A stretch of DNA of 64,000 nt from Zavarzinia compransoris (GCF_003173055.1 NZ_QGLF01000003.1:248001-312000), one strand, 5' to 3'. Numbered from the stretch's first letter, positions 1 through 8,890 are shown. Made by a program: numbers and translations. Notes: generated by a model not told the origin, from the letters alone.

Positions 1-561
1 GATCCCGCCCAGGTGGCGGATGCCAAGATCACCTATCTCGAAGGCTATCTCTGGGATCCGGCGAACGGCAAGGCCGCGTTCAGGAAGGCGATCCAGGCCG
101 CCCATGACGCCGGCCGCCGTGTCGCCCTGTCCCTGTCGGACGCGTTCTGCGTGCACCGCTGGCGCGCCGAATTCCTCGATCTCGTGACCAACGGCGGCGT
201 CGATATTCTCTTCGCCAACGAAAGCGAAATCGCCGCCCTGTTCGAGACCGGCGATTTCGATGCCGCCCTGCAGGCGACCCGCGGCCTCGGCATCACCGCG
301 GCGCTGACCCGGTCGGACAAGGGCTCGGTCATCCTGGGCGGCGACGAGGTTCACGTCATCGATGCGGTGGCGCCCGAAAGACTGGTCGATTCGACCGGCG
401 CCGGCGATCTCTATGCCGCCGGCTTCCTCTACGGCCTCACCCGCAGCCTGGGGCTGGCCCGGGCCGGGCGCCTCGGCTCGCTCTGCGCGGCCGAAGTGCT
501 GGGCCATTACGGGCCCCGGCCCCAGGTCAATCTCGCGGGTTTCGTCGACGGGCGCTACTGA
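1..561 (+). CDS. Adenosine kinase / PfkB-family sugar kinase, 5'-truncated
   Basis: The reading frame is open from base 1, so the N-terminal part lies outside the window and 186 codons remain. The text YLEGYLWDP near the start and STGAGDLYAAGF near the end are typical of adenosine kinases in the ribokinase (PfkB) family. In these enzymes the GAGD motif forms the anion hole and supplies the catalytic Asp. The reaction would be ATP-dependent phosphorylation of adenosine, or of a related nucleoside or sugar. The gene converges on the VOC gene with a 41-bp gap and no clear terminator. The family assignment is firm; the exact substrate is inferred. Confidence 0.85.
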   Translation, partial: DPAQVADAKITYLEGYLWDPANGKAAFRKAIQAAHDAGRRVALSLSDAFCVHRWRAEFLDLVTNGGVDILFANESEIAALFETGDFDAALQATRGLGITAALTRSDKGSVILGGDEVHVIDAVAPERLVDSTGAGDLYAAGFLYGLTRSLGLARAGRLGSLCAAEVLGHYGPRPQVNLAGFVDGRY

Positions 562-602
562 CGCCGGTCGGGCGGGCTCGGACGGGCGGGGCCCGATTCG
601 CG

Positions 603-992
603 TCAGGCCCCGCCCGTCCGGTCGACGTAGAAGCTGAGCTTGTTGCCCGCGGGGTCGCGGGCATAGGCGACGTAGAAATCCGGGCCATAGGCTTCCCGCG
701 TGCCGGGGCCGCCCTCGTCGCTGCCGCCCCGGGCCAGGGCGAGGGCGTGAATGCGATCGACCGCCGCCTCATCGGCACAGCGAAAGCCCAGCATCACGCC
801 GTTGCCGGCGCTGGGCGGCTGGCCGTCGAAAGGCTGGCAGATCATGAGGCGGGCGCCGGCGCCGCTCCAACTCGCCCAGCCGGTCTCGGGCGCCGAGAAT
901 TCCCGGGCCAGGCCGAGCGGGACCAGCACCGCATCGTAGAACTCGAGGCTGCGGGCGAAATCCCGCGCCCCCAGGGTGACATAGCCGAGCAT
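603..992 (-). CDS. VOC-family (glyoxalase/bleomycin-resistance fold) protein
   Basis: A 129-residue single-domain protein starting GYVTLGARDFARSLEFYDAVL, the usual first strand and helix of the vicinal-oxygen-chelate fold. It ends with YVAYARDPAGNKL, the matching last strand. Start 992 is chosen because GGAGGAA lies just upstream; an upstream in-frame ATG would add 13 residues with no family similarity. It resembles the small VOC proteins usually annotated as glyoxalase-like with no known substrate. No partner genes are linked: it converges on the kinase and is divergent from the riboswitch-controlled exporter. Confidence 0.8.
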   Translation of the reverse strand: MLGYVTLGARDFARSLEFYDAVLVPLGLAREFSAPETGWASWSGAGARLMICQPFDGQPPSAGNGVMLGFRCADEAAVDRIHALALARGGSDEGGPGTREAYGPDFYVAYARDPAGNKLSFYVDRTGGA

Positions 993-1094
993 TCCGCTTC
1001 CTCCCCGCGATATGGAACATATCATGAACATAATCGCCCGGGCCGGGCAATCCTTTTTCTTGAGATCGTGATCGGCCTCGGTTATTGCTTGGGC

Positions 1095-1215
1095 GTCATT
1101 GGGGAGTAGCCGCCCGCGGTTTCAGCGGGGGATGCGTCAACAGACTTGGGGGAAGGCTCGAAGCCTTCCGCCATGGCGTATCCGGCAGCAGCTTGGCGAG
1201 ACCTTTGGCAGGTCC
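1095..1215 (+). promoter_or_regulatory. yybP-ykoY (manganese) riboswitch
   Basis: The region carries the conserved blocks of this riboswitch in order: GGGGAGTAGC at 1101-1110, GTCAACAGAC from 1135, and GGCGAGACCTTT at 1194-1205. Between the last two is a perfect hairpin (GGAAGGCT, CGA, AGCCTTCC) near 1151-1169, at the place of the variable P3 arm. Known members bind Mn2+ and often control TMEM165/GDT1, MntP or P-type ATPase exporters. The next gene is a GDT1-type exporter, which fits exactly. The boundaries are approximate. Confidence 0.85.
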
Positions 1216-1227
1216 GCGTCCGTCCTT

Positions 1228-1274
1228 GCAGGGTCGGGCATGCGGCTTGCCATCGGTTGTTCGCCCGACCCTGC
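1228..1274 (+). promoter_or_regulatory. Perfect 12-bp inverted repeat, likely riboswitch expression platform
   Basis: GCAGGGTCGGGC (1228-1239) and GCCCGACCCTGC (1263-1274) form an uninterrupted 12-bp stem with a 23-nt loop, ending 6 nt before the start codon of the exporter. There is no T-tract, so it is not a standard intrinsic terminator. Its position between aptamer and ATG suggests that it controls access to the start codon or elongation when Mn2+ changes. This role is inferred from position. Confidence 0.6.
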
Positions 1275-1280
1275 GCCCGT

Positions 1281-1850
1281 ATGCCCATGGAAGCCTTTCT
1301 CATCTCGACCGGCGTTGTCGCCATCGCCGAAATCGGCGACAAGACGCAATTGCTGGCCATTCTCCTGGCCAGCCGGTTCCGCCGGCCCTGGGCCATCGTC
1401 GCCGGCATCTTCGCCGCGACGGTCGCCAATCACCTGCTGGCGGCGACCGTCGGCACCCTGGTCGCCAATTGGCTGGGGGGCGAGACGCTGCGCTGGATTC
1501 TGGGCCTGTCCTTCATCGCCATGGGGCTTTGGGCGCTGGTCCCCGACAAGATGGACGAAGGCGGGGCCGAGGCCGGCAAGGCCGGCCGCTTCGGCGCTTT
1601 CGTCGCCACCCTGGTCGCCTTCTTCCTGGTCGAGATGGGCGACAAGACGCAGATCGCCACCGTCGGCCTGGCGGCCCGCTTCGACAATCTGACCATGGTT
1701 ACGCTCGGCACCACCCTCGGCATGATGCTGGCCAATGTGCCGGCGGTGTTCCTGGGCGAGGCGGCGACCAAGGTGGTGCCGCTGAAATTCGTCCGGGCTG
1801 CCGCCGCCGCGATTTTCGTCGCGGTCGGCGTCGTCACCCTGTTGTGGTGA
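1281..1850 (+). CDS. GDT1/TMEM165-family manganese exporter
   Basis: A 189-residue membrane protein with the two family signatures EIGDKT (residues 17-22) and EMGDKT (118-123). Each begins a three-helix half, giving six helices in an inverted repeat. Family members move Mn2+ (or Ca2+) out of the cytoplasm in exchange for protons; bacterial members such as MneA protect against manganese. The start is ATG at 1281 or 1287, and no good ribosome site is visible, consistent with control by the upstream stem. The Mn riboswitch in the leader supports Mn2+ as substrate. The 3' end abuts the convergent MFS gene with no gap. Confidence 0.9.
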   Translation: MPMEAFLISTGVVAIAEIGDKTQLLAILLASRFRRPWAIVAGIFAATVANHLLAATVGTLVANWLGGETLRWILGLSFIAMGLWALVPDKMDEGGAEAGKAGRFGAFVATLVAFFLVEMGDKTQIATVGLAARFDNLTMVTLGTTLGMMLANVPAVFLGEAATKVVPLKFVRAAAAAIFVAVGVVTLLW

Positions 1851-3272
1851 TCAGGCGGTATAGGCCTTCACCTTGTCGAGGCTGCGGCGATAGGGGCCGC
1901 AGCCGAGCCACAGCACCAGCGCCGAGATCGGCAGCGCGATGCCGCCGATCAGGGCCAGCGAATAGCCGACCATGTTCTCGTCCATGAAGATGAAATCGGT
2001 GGCCAGCGCCACCGCGGTCGGGCCGAGGCCGAGGCCGATCAGATTGACGATGAACAGATAGACGGCCGAAGCCTGGCCGCGCATCTGGTTCGGCATGATT
2101 TCGGCGATCGCGGCCGGCGCCGCGCCGAAGCACATGGTGAAGAACAGGGTCGAGCCGATGGACAGGGCGAGGGCGAGATTGCCGTCCTCGACCATGGGCA
2201 TGCCGACGGCGAAGGGCACGCCCAGGACGGCCGCCATCATGCCGACGCGCAGGCGCCCGTCGGCATGGCCGCGGGCCTTCAGCACGTCGCCCAGCCAGCC
2301 GCCGCCGATCACGCCGATGACGCCGGCGGTAAGCTGGACGATGCCGAAGGCGAAGCCGATTTCGGCCGGGGTCCAGCCATGGACGCGGATGAAGAAGCTG
2401 GGCAGCCAGGTGGCGACGCCATAGCCGACCAGGGCGAGCAGGGCGAAGCCGATATTGTGGCAGAGCACGGCCGAGGCATTGGCGCCGATATAGCGGATGA
2501 CCTCGCCGATCGGCACGTCTTCTGCCTTCATCGTGCCGTCGGCCTGGCGCACGGCCTTGAGGCCGCGGCGGATCGGCTCGCGCACGGTGAACATCAGCAA
2601 GGCGACCAGGATGCCGGGCAGGCCGACGACGAAGAACACCACCTGCCAGGCGAAGACCTCGCCCACCACCGGCAGCACCATATGCTCGGTGCCCGAGACC
2701 ATGCCGATGACGAGGCCGCCGAAGATATAGGCCAGCCCCGAGCCGACGAAGATGCCCATGTTGTAGACACCCATGGCCGTGCCCATGCGGTTGGGCGGGA
2801 AATAGTCGGCGACCAGGGAATAGGCGGCGGGCGACAGCGCCGCCTCGCCGACACCGACGCCGACCCGGGCGAGGAACAGGTGCCAGAACTTGGTGGCGAG
2901 GCCGCAGGCGGCGGTAAACAGGCTCCACACCACGATGCCGACGGCGATGATGGTGCGCCGGCTGCGCTTGTCCACCATGCGGCCGATGGGCAGGCCCAGG
3001 AACGTATAGAACAGGGCGAAGGCAAGCCCGGCCAGCAGGCTCATCTCCGTATCGGAAATGCCGAGGTCGCGTTTGATCGGCCCGACCAGCAGGTTCAGGA
3101 TCTGGCGGTCGATGAAGGAAATCGTATAGGCCAGCATCAGGACGCCGACCACATACCAGGCATAGCCGGCACCGGGATAGGGTGCGGCATCGTCGGCAAC
3201 CGCCGGATTCTGCTCTGTCGTATCGGGTTTGGACGCAGGGTTGCGCGCAACGGATTCGGAACGAACCGACAT
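1851..3272 (-). CDS. MFS transporter (spinster-like, 12 TM)
   Basis: A 473-residue carrier with a roughly 30-residue polar N-terminus, then twelve predicted hydrophobic helices. The motif-A region GLPIGRMVDKRSRR between helices 2 and 3 and ARVGVGVGEAALSPAAYSLVADYFPPNR are typical of the spinster-like branch often annotated only as MFS transporter. Start 3272 has GAGGGGAA directly upstream. It is divergent from the vWA gene (130-bp gap) and ends exactly where the Mn exporter ends. The substrate cannot be read from sequence and no catabolic gene is adjacent. Confidence 0.85.
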   Translation of the reverse strand: MSVRSESVARNPASKPDTTEQNPAVADDAAPYPGAGYAWYVVGVLMLAYTISFIDRQILNLLVGPIKRDLGISDTEMSLLAGLAFALFYTFLGLPIGRMVDKRSRRTIIAVGIVVWSLFTAACGLATKFWHLFLARVGVGVGEAALSPAAYSLVADYFPPNRMGTAMGVYNMGIFVGSGLAYIFGGLVIGMVSGTEHMVLPVVGEVFAWQVVFFVVGLPGILVALLMFTVREPIRRGLKAVRQADGTMKAEDVPIGEVIRYIGANASAVLCHNIGFALLALVGYGVATWLPSFFIRVHGWTPAEIGFAFGIVQLTAGVIGVIGGGWLGDVLKARGHADGRLRVGMMAAVLGVPFAVGMPMVEDGNLALALSIGSTLFFTMCFGAAPAAIAEIMPNQMRGQASAVYLFIVNLIGLGLGPTAVALATDFIFMDENMVGYSLALIGGIALPISALVLWLGCGPYRRSLDKVKAYTA

Positions 3273-3402
3273 TTCCCCTCCCTTATTATTTTGTGACCAC
3301 CGTCATCGCGTGTGGTTGGGCGGTATCGTAATCGCCGGGCAGGGGCTTGTCGCGCGCCAATATCGCGGGCAGCCTGCGGTCCAGGCAGTCATGAGGGGGA
3401 AC

Positions 3403-5343
3403 ATGAACCGGTCGACATCATCCTGGCGCCTTGCGCTCATCGGCCTCGGCCTTGTCGCCGGGGCGGTCCCGGCCCCGGCGGCGGAAGCCCGCGACAAGGC
3501 CATCCTGGTGCTCGACGCCTCGGGCAGCATGTGGGGACAGATCGAGGGCAAGGCGAAATGGGAGATCGCCAAGGAGGCGGTGGCCCAGCTCGTCACCGGC
3601 TGGGACCCGAAGATCGACCTCGGCCTCACGGTCTACGGCCACCGCACCAAGGGCGACTGCAACGACATCGAGGATGTCTTCGCCCCCGCCCCGGCCGATG
3701 CCGGCAAGATCAAGGCGATCACCGGCGGGTTGAGCCCCAAGGGCAAGACGCCGCTGAGCGCCGCCGTCCGCCACGCCGCCGAAAAGCTGAGATATACCGA
3801 GGACAAGGCGACGGTCATCCTCGTCTCCGACGGGGAGGAGACCTGCAACCTCGACCCCTGCGCCGTCGCGGCGGAACTGGAGGCGGCGGGGGTCGGCTTC
3901 ACCGCCCATGTCATCGGCTTCGACATCCGCAACGATGCCGCGCGCCAGCAGCTGCAATGCATCGCCGCCAATACCGGCGGCACCTATGTCCAGGCCAATG
4001 ACGCCGCCAGCCTGAACGCGGCCCTGGCCGAAGTGGCGGCGGCGACCGCGGCCCCGGCCCCGGCACCCGCCGCCGAACCGCGCCCGGCCGCCCAGCCGCG
4101 CGCGGCGGCCACCTTCAAGCCCTTCCTGGCCGAAGGCGTGCCGCTGACCGGGACCCCGGTCTATTGGAGCCTGCACCCGGATGCGGCGGGCAGCGAGGAC
4201 CTGGCGGATGCGATCGCCAGCGACTACCGCAACGCCTGGACCCCCGATGCCCCGGTCGCCCCCGGCACCTATGCGGTGCAGGTCCAGGTCGACGGCCTGA
4301 AGGTGCAGCAGACGGTTACGATCACGGGCCAGAAGCAGGAGGTGCCGGTCGTCATCGGCGCCGGCATCCTGACCGCGACCGCGGTCGAGCAGGCGGGCGG
4401 CGCCGCCCTGACCGGCGATCTCACCTGGCGCCTGTTCGATACCGAGGGAAATATCATCGGTTACAATTACGAACCCGAGGCGGTCTTCACCCTGAAGCCC
4501 GGCGACTACCGGGTGGAAGTCGCCCGGGGCGAGGCCAAGGCCGGCGCCGCGGTGACGGTGAAGGCCGGCGAGCGGCCGGCGGTCGAGATCGTGCTTTCGG
4601 CCGGCAGCCTCGAACTCGAGGTGAAGCCGAGCGAGGCGGAACCCCCGGCGAGCCAGGGCGTAACCTGGAAGATCTTCCGCGAAGGCACCGAGGACCAGGT
4701 CGCCTATTCCTACGACGGCAAGGCGGTCTTCACCCTGCCGCCCGGGCGTTACACGGTGCAGGTCTGGATCGGCGAGGCGACGGCCAGCGCCGTGGTCGAG
4801 GTGAAGCCGAAGGAGACCACGCGGACGACCCTGGTCCTCGGCGCGGGCGACGTGAAACCCCGGGCGATCTTCGCCCCCGGCGCGCCCAAGCCGACCCGCG
4901 ACCTGTCGTGGAAAGTCTTCCTGATCGACCCGAAGGCGGACGACCGCAAGGGCGCCCAGGTCACCTATAGTTTCGACCTGGAGCCGGTCTTCCACCTGAA
5001 CGCCGGCCGCTACCTGCTGGAAGTAACGAGCGGCGTTGCCGTGGTCGCGGCCGAGATCGAGGTCAAGGCGGGCGAGCAGGCGAGGCCCGAGCTGAACCTC
5101 AATGCCGGTGCCGTGCTCGGCAAGACCAATGCGGCCGACGTCTCCTGGCGGCTCTACAAGGTGGTGACCGCCATGACCGGGATGGAGAAGGAACAGGTCG
5201 CCTATGCCTTCGACCCGGCGCCGGTCTGGATCGTGCCCGCGGGCGATTACATCCTGGAAGCCACGGCCGGCGACAAGGTGGCCGAAGTCCCGGTCACGGT
5301 GATCGCCGGCAAGCCCACCCAGGCCCAGGTGACCCTGCCGTAG
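3403..5343 (+). CDS. Secreted vWA-domain protein with five tandem C-terminal repeats
   Basis: A 646-residue protein. Residues 1-29 form a signal peptide ending APAAEA. The vWA domain follows, with the metal-site motif DASGSM at 38-43 and a SDGEETC segment later. After an Ala/Pro linker, residues about 241-646 hold five repeats of about 80 residues. Each repeat has a W-[KR]-[IVL]-[FY] strand, then [VA]-x-Y-x-[FY]-[DE]-x-x-[AP]-V-F, then PG-x-Y-x-V-x-V, and closes with a GAG/SAG-like turn. Start 3403 has GAGGGGGA just upstream; longer in-frame starts lack a signal peptide. A surface or periplasmic binding role is inferred; the repeats look like Ig-like carboxypeptidase-regulatory folds. Confidence 0.8.
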   Translation: MNRSTSSWRLALIGLGLVAGAVPAPAAEARDKAILVLDASGSMWGQIEGKAKWEIAKEAVAQLVTGWDPKIDLGLTVYGHRTKGDCNDIEDVFAPAPADAGKIKAITGGLSPKGKTPLSAAVRHAAEKLRYTEDKATVILVSDGEETCNLDPCAVAAELEAAGVGFTAHVIGFDIRNDAARQQLQCIAANTGGTYVQANDAASLNAALAEVAAATAAPAPAPAAEPRPAAQPRAAATFKPFLAEGVPLTGTPVYWSLHPDAAGSEDLADAIASDYRNAWTPDAPVAPGTYAVQVQVDGLKVQQTVTITGQKQEVPVVIGAGILTATAVEQAGGAALTGDLTWRLFDTEGNIIGYNYEPEAVFTLKPGDYRVEVARGEAKAGAAVTVKAGERPAVEIVLSAGSLELEVKPSEAEPPASQGVTWKIFREGTEDQVAYSYDGKAVFTLPPGRYTVQVWIGEATASAVVEVKPKETTRTTLVLGAGDVKPRAIFAPGAPKPTRDLSWKVFLIDPKADDRKGAQVTYSFDLEPVFHLNAGRYLLEVTSGVAVVAAEIEVKAGEQARPELNLNAGAVLGKTNAADVSWRLYKVVTAMTGMEKEQVAYAFDPAPVWIVPAGDYILEATAGDKVAEVPVTVIAGKPTQAQVTLP

Positions 5344-5357
5344 GCGGCGGGCGCCCC

Positions 5358-5387
5358 TCCGGCCGGCACAGTTCACTGCCGGCCGGA
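5358..5387. terminator. Bidirectional terminator hairpin
   Basis: TCCGGCCGGCA (5358-5368) pairs perfectly with TGCCGGCCGGA (5377-5387) around an 8-nt loop. It sits between the convergent vWA and DUF3592 genes. No T-tract follows on either side, so its strength is uncertain. Confidence 0.6.
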
Positions 5388-5410
5388 CCCCCGCCCCGGC
5401 GGCGGGCGCC

Positions 5411-5866
5411 TCAGCGCAGCGGCATGACCTCGCGCACGGGGCGCGCCGCCTTCCGCACCAATATCCAGGCGATACTCGCCCCGATCAGGAGCAGGGTGCC
5501 GAAGGCGCCGAAGATCACGGCGACCAGATAGCGGGTGAAGAAGCCGCCGTAAACCGCGTCGGCCGGATCGTCCGGGTCGTAGGAAACCTCGACGCTTTCG
5601 CCCACGTCGTAGACGGCGGGGGACGAGCAGAAGCCCCGGTCCAGTTCGATCCGCTGGCCGGTCGCCGTGGTGAAGGCGACGATCGGGCAATAAAGCGTGG
5701 AACGCGCCCGGGTATTGCCCGAATTGCTGTAGCTCGTCTCCAGCCGGATCACGGTGCCGGTCGCCTTGGCGGTCAGGCCGATTCCCGAACTCAGCCAGAC
5801 CGCAAGGCCGGCGACGGCGAGGAACAGCGCCGCCAAGGCGAAGAAAATGCGCGGGATCCAGATCAT
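5411..5866 (-). CDS. DUF3592 membrane protein
   Basis: A 151-residue protein with a hydrophobic helix at each end (about residues 5-27 and 112-137). The soluble middle contains ATGTVIRLE, CPIVAFTTATGQRIEL and VSYDPDDPADA, which match the DUF3592 family of two-helix proteins of unknown function. It is the last gene of a five-gene minus-strand operon, 28 bp downstream of the spermidine-synthase-like gene. A GGGGGG stretch precedes the ATG. Function is not known. Confidence 0.75.
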   Translation of the reverse strand: MIWIPRIFFALAALFLAVAGLAVWLSSGIGLTAKATGTVIRLETSYSNSGNTRARSTLYCPIVAFTTATGQRIELDRGFCSSPAVYDVGESVEVSYDPDDPADAVYGGFFTRYLVAVIFGAFGTLLLIGASIAWILVRKAARPVREVMPLR

Positions 5867-5894
5867 GACGCCCCCCCGGATAAGTCCCTGTTCG

Positions 5895-7454
5895 CTACCG
5901 ACGCTTTTCGTTGTGCCTTTCGATCGTGTGCAGGCTTTCGACCGGGGCGAAATCGTCGGTCAGGATGGTCGGCTCGCCCACCCGGCCGACCTCGTCCCGG
6001 GCCTTGACCAGTTCGCGCAGGTCGTAGGGCAGGCGGTCGCGGGCCTGGACGGCGGCGGCCTGGGCGGCCAGCTGCTCGTCCGTCAGCCGCGGCCCGGCAT
6101 AGCCGACGAGAACGATATTGCCGCCCGCCTCGATCATGTCGACCTGGTCGAAGACCGATTTCATGGTGGCATAGGCACTGTCGAAGAACATGGTGGTCGG
6201 TTCCACGTTCTGGGCGACGATGCCGCCGGGGGCCAGCCGTTCCTGCACCAGGCGGTAGAATTCCTGGGTGGTCAGGTGAAAGGGCACGAAGGGCCCGCGA
6301 TAGGCATCGAGCAGGATGAGGTCGAAGCGTTCCCGCGTCCGCTGCAGGAAGACGCGGCCGTCGGCGGTGTGGATCTTCAGGCGCTCGGTCGGGCCGGCGC
6401 CGAAATAGCGGGCGGCGACATCGACCACGGCGCCGTCGAGTTCCGCCACGTCGGCGCTGGCGCCGGGCAGGCTGTCGATCAGGTAGTTGATGGTCCGCCC
6501 GCCGCCGAGGCCGACCAGGGCGATCCGGGTCACCGGCTGCGGATGGAAGGCCAGGGCCGCGGTCATATAGCGGGTATAGGCGACGGCCAGCGCCTTGGGA
6601 TGGTGCAGGTCGATCACCGATTCCGTGTAGCGGTTGCGGCGATAGCCGAAGAACAGGCCGATCTGGCTGCCCCGCTTCTCGACGAAGATCGTGTTGTATT
6701 CGGAATCGATCCGCTCCAGTTCGCCGTCCGGCAGGGCCAGCAGCACGGCGATCTCGGCCGCCCGCGCCGGGGCCGGCGGCGCCAGGGCGGCGATCCCGGC
6801 CACCACCGCGGCGACGGCGGCGGCCCCGGTCGCCCGGCCGCGCGCGACGATCAGCAGGAACAGCAGCACCGACAGCAGCAGCGTCGTCCCCGCCAGCACG
6901 AAATAGATCGAGCGCATGCCGAAGCCCGGAATGAAATAGAAACTGGTGCCGAGCGTGCCGACGATGCTGCCCGCGGTCGACAGGGCCGAGAGCCGCCCCG
7001 ACACCGTGCCCGAATGATCCTGGCGGTCCAGCAGCAGGCGCAGGCAGAAGGGGCTGACCGCGGCCAGCAGGGCGGCCGGCACCGCCGCCAGCAGGATCGA
7101 GGCGAGCAGGGCGGCATAGCGCAGGTCCTCGACGTGATCGAGGATCAGGTTGATGATCGCCTCGCCCTGGAACGGCACGAAGAGGACGGCGAAGGTCGAG
7201 AGGAAGAACAGCACCGGCACGATGCGACCGTGGGGATGGCGGTCGGCCATGCGCCCGCCGACGACATAGCCGACGGTCATGCCGATCAGGAACACGGCGA
7301 TCAGCGCGCCCCAGGTATAGATGGTGCCGCCGAAATAGGGGATGAAGCTGCGCCCGATCATCATTTCCAGCGCCATGGTGATGAAGCCGGAAAAGAACGC
7401 CGCCCCGTGCAGGGCGAGGTCGCGCAGCAGAAATCCCGGTTTGACCTCGGTCAT
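5895..7454 (-). CDS. Membrane-fused spermidine synthase-like protein
   Basis: A 519-residue protein. Its N-terminal 210 residues form several transmembrane helices resembling half of an MFS carrier. The C-terminal part is a Rossmann methyltransferase-like domain of the spermidine synthase family: GLGGGRTINYL (nucleotide-binding loop), DVAELDGAVV, HTADGRVFL and LDAYRG. Such fusions are common in bacteria, but real aminopropyl transfer has rarely been shown. No speD or other polyamine gene is beside it. It lies 3 bp after the SMP-30 gene in the same operon. The activity on polyamines is uncertain. Confidence 0.8.
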   Translation of the reverse strand: MTEVKPGFLLRDLALHGAAFFSGFITMALEMMIGRSFIPYFGGTIYTWGALIAVFLIGMTVGYVVGGRMADRHPHGRIVPVLFFLSTFAVLFVPFQGEAIINLILDHVEDLRYAALLASILLAAVPAALLAAVSPFCLRLLLDRQDHSGTVSGRLSALSTAGSIVGTLGTSFYFIPGFGMRSIYFVLAGTTLLLSVLLFLLIVARGRATGAAAVAAVVAGIAALAPPAPARAAEIAVLLALPDGELERIDSEYNTIFVEKRGSQIGLFFGYRRNRYTESVIDLHHPKALAVAYTRYMTAALAFHPQPVTRIALVGLGGGRTINYLIDSLPGASADVAELDGAVVDVAARYFGAGPTERLKIHTADGRVFLQRTRERFDLILLDAYRGPFVPFHLTTQEFYRLVQERLAPGGIVAQNVEPTTMFFDSAYATMKSVFDQVDMIEAGGNIVLVGYAGPRLTDEQLAAQAAAVQARDRLPYDLRELVKARDEVGRVGEPTILTDDFAPVESLHTIERHNEKRR

Positions 7455-7457
7455 CGA

Positions 7458-8408
7458 TTACTCCCGCCCCTCGACCGCGAAACGCTGGATGACGCCGTCC
7501 AGCCGGGGGTTGCTGTTGTCCCTGGTCATGGTGACGTAGAGGCTTCGCCGGTCCGGGGCAATGGCCATGTTGGTGACGAAGCGCAGATCCACCGGCACGA
7601 TGCCGAGCAAGTCGCCCCGGGCGGAGAGATGGATCAGCCGGCCGTTGCCGTAATTGGCGACCAGGATCTCGCCGTCGGCGAAGGCGGCGATGCCGTCCGG
7701 CCCGCCCAGGTCATAGGGCCGCATCACCGGCGGCAGGCCGGCGAAATCGAAGAAGACGACGGGCGGCCCCACCCGGTCGGGCCCGAGCAGGGGAAAGGCC
7801 AGCACCCGCCCGCCCAGATGTTCGGAAACGAGGACCCGGCCCGCCGCCGCCTGCACCAGAACGCCGTTGGCATAGCGGATGCCCCCGGCCAGGACCTGGG
7901 CCCGGTTGTCGGCGGCGGCGATCCGGATCAGGCGCCCGGTGGCCGGGGCGCGGTCGTCGAACAGGCCGGACGACGAGAGGAAGAGATTGCCGCCGGCATC
8001 GACCGAGGCATCGTTCGGCCAGGTGATGCGGCTGCCGTCGTCGGCGGCCGCGACGGTGGCGATGGTGGTGAAATCCTCGCCCAGGCGGACGACGTGATGG
8101 CCGAGGTGGCACAGCACCCAATAGCCGCCCTGGGGTAGGCGCTTCACCGAGGTCGGGCCGCAGCCCGGCTCGGACCAGACGGCGGCGGTGCCGGCGGGCG
8201 CGCTGCGCACCACCCGGTCCCGGGGCATTTCGGACGACAGCAGGCTGCCGTCCGCCAGCAGTTGCGGCCCCTCCGGATAGCGGGCGTCGGGGTTCAGCAC
8301 CTGGGCCGGGGTGAAATGCCGGGCGCCGCCGCCGGCGGCGGGCCCCGCCGCCAGCACGGCCACGGCGAGGGCGGCGGCCCGCCAAGCCCGGCGCGCAAGC
8401 ACGGACAC
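7458..8408 (-). CDS. SMP-30/gluconolactonase-like periplasmic beta-propeller protein
   Basis: A 316-residue protein with an N-terminal signal peptide (RRAWRAAALAVAVLAAGPAAGG) and repeated blades such as ITWPNDASVDAGGNLFLSSS and YANGVLVQ, which recall the SMP-30/LRE propeller. The family includes lactonases and esterases using a single metal ion. The start is GTG at 8408, one base after the stop of the preceding small gene, so the two are probably translationally coupled. The gene after it starts 3 bp downstream. The substrate is unknown. Confidence 0.75.
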   Translation of the reverse strand: MSVLARRAWRAAALAVAVLAAGPAAGGGARHFTPAQVLNPDARYPEGPQLLADGSLLSSEMPRDRVVRSAPAGTAAVWSEPGCGPTSVKRLPQGGYWVLCHLGHHVVRLGEDFTTIATVAAADDGSRITWPNDASVDAGGNLFLSSSGLFDDRAPATGRLIRIAAADNRAQVLAGGIRYANGVLVQAAAGRVLVSEHLGGRVLAFPLLGPDRVGPPVVFFDFAGLPPVMRPYDLGGPDGIAAFADGEILVANYGNGRLIHLSARGDLLGIVPVDLRFVTNMAIAPDRRSLYVTMTRDNSNPRLDGVIQRFAVEGRE

Positions 8409-8409
8409 T

Positions 8410-8856
8410 TTATTTCGACCGCTCCGCCTCGAAGATGCCGCTGGTGTCGTTCAGGCTCCAGCGGCCGTTCATGCTGCGGCCGTCGCGGCTGATCCGGGCT
8501 TCGTAATAGACCGTGTGGCTGACGCCGCCGCGGCCGTCATAGGTCTTGCTGAAGGTCAGGGTGTCGCCGTTGCGGCGGCCCTTGACGGCGGCGGTCAGGA
8601 ATTCGCTGCCGCCGTTGCCGAAGGTCGCGGGCTCGACCGTGTCGCCGGTGATGCGGCCCTTGTCGTCCTCGAGGTTCAGGGTGAAGGAAACGGCCGGCCG
8701 GTCCCCGTAATAATATTTGCCGGTCCAGGTGCCGCCGATGCCCTGGCGGTCGACGATCCGGCCGGGGCTGGCCGGGCTTTTCGAGCCGGGGGCTTCGGCC
8801 GCCGCCGGCAAGGCCAGGCCGAGAACGAGGGCAAGGGCGGTGACGGCCAGGCGCAT
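8410..8856 (-). CDS. Small exported protein of unknown function
   Basis: A 148-residue protein with a clear signal peptide (MRLAVTALALVLGLALPAAAEA) and a mature part rich in beta strands, including IGGTWTGKYYYGDRPAVSFTL and GRWSLNDTSGIFEAER. The pattern resembles small lipocalin-like or calycin domains that begin with G-x-W-x-G, but no family was firmly recognised. Its position directly before an exported SMP-30-like protein suggests that both act in the periplasm. Confidence 0.7.
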   Translation of the reverse strand: MRLAVTALALVLGLALPAAAEAPGSKSPASPGRIVDRQGIGGTWTGKYYYGDRPAVSFTLNLEDDKGRITGDTVEPATFGNGGSEFLTAAVKGRRNGDTLTFSKTYDGRGGVSHTVYYEARISRDGRSMNGRWSLNDTSGIFEAERSK

Positions 8857-8890
8857 GATGCGGCGATCCTTCGGCGATTGAGGGGACAGA

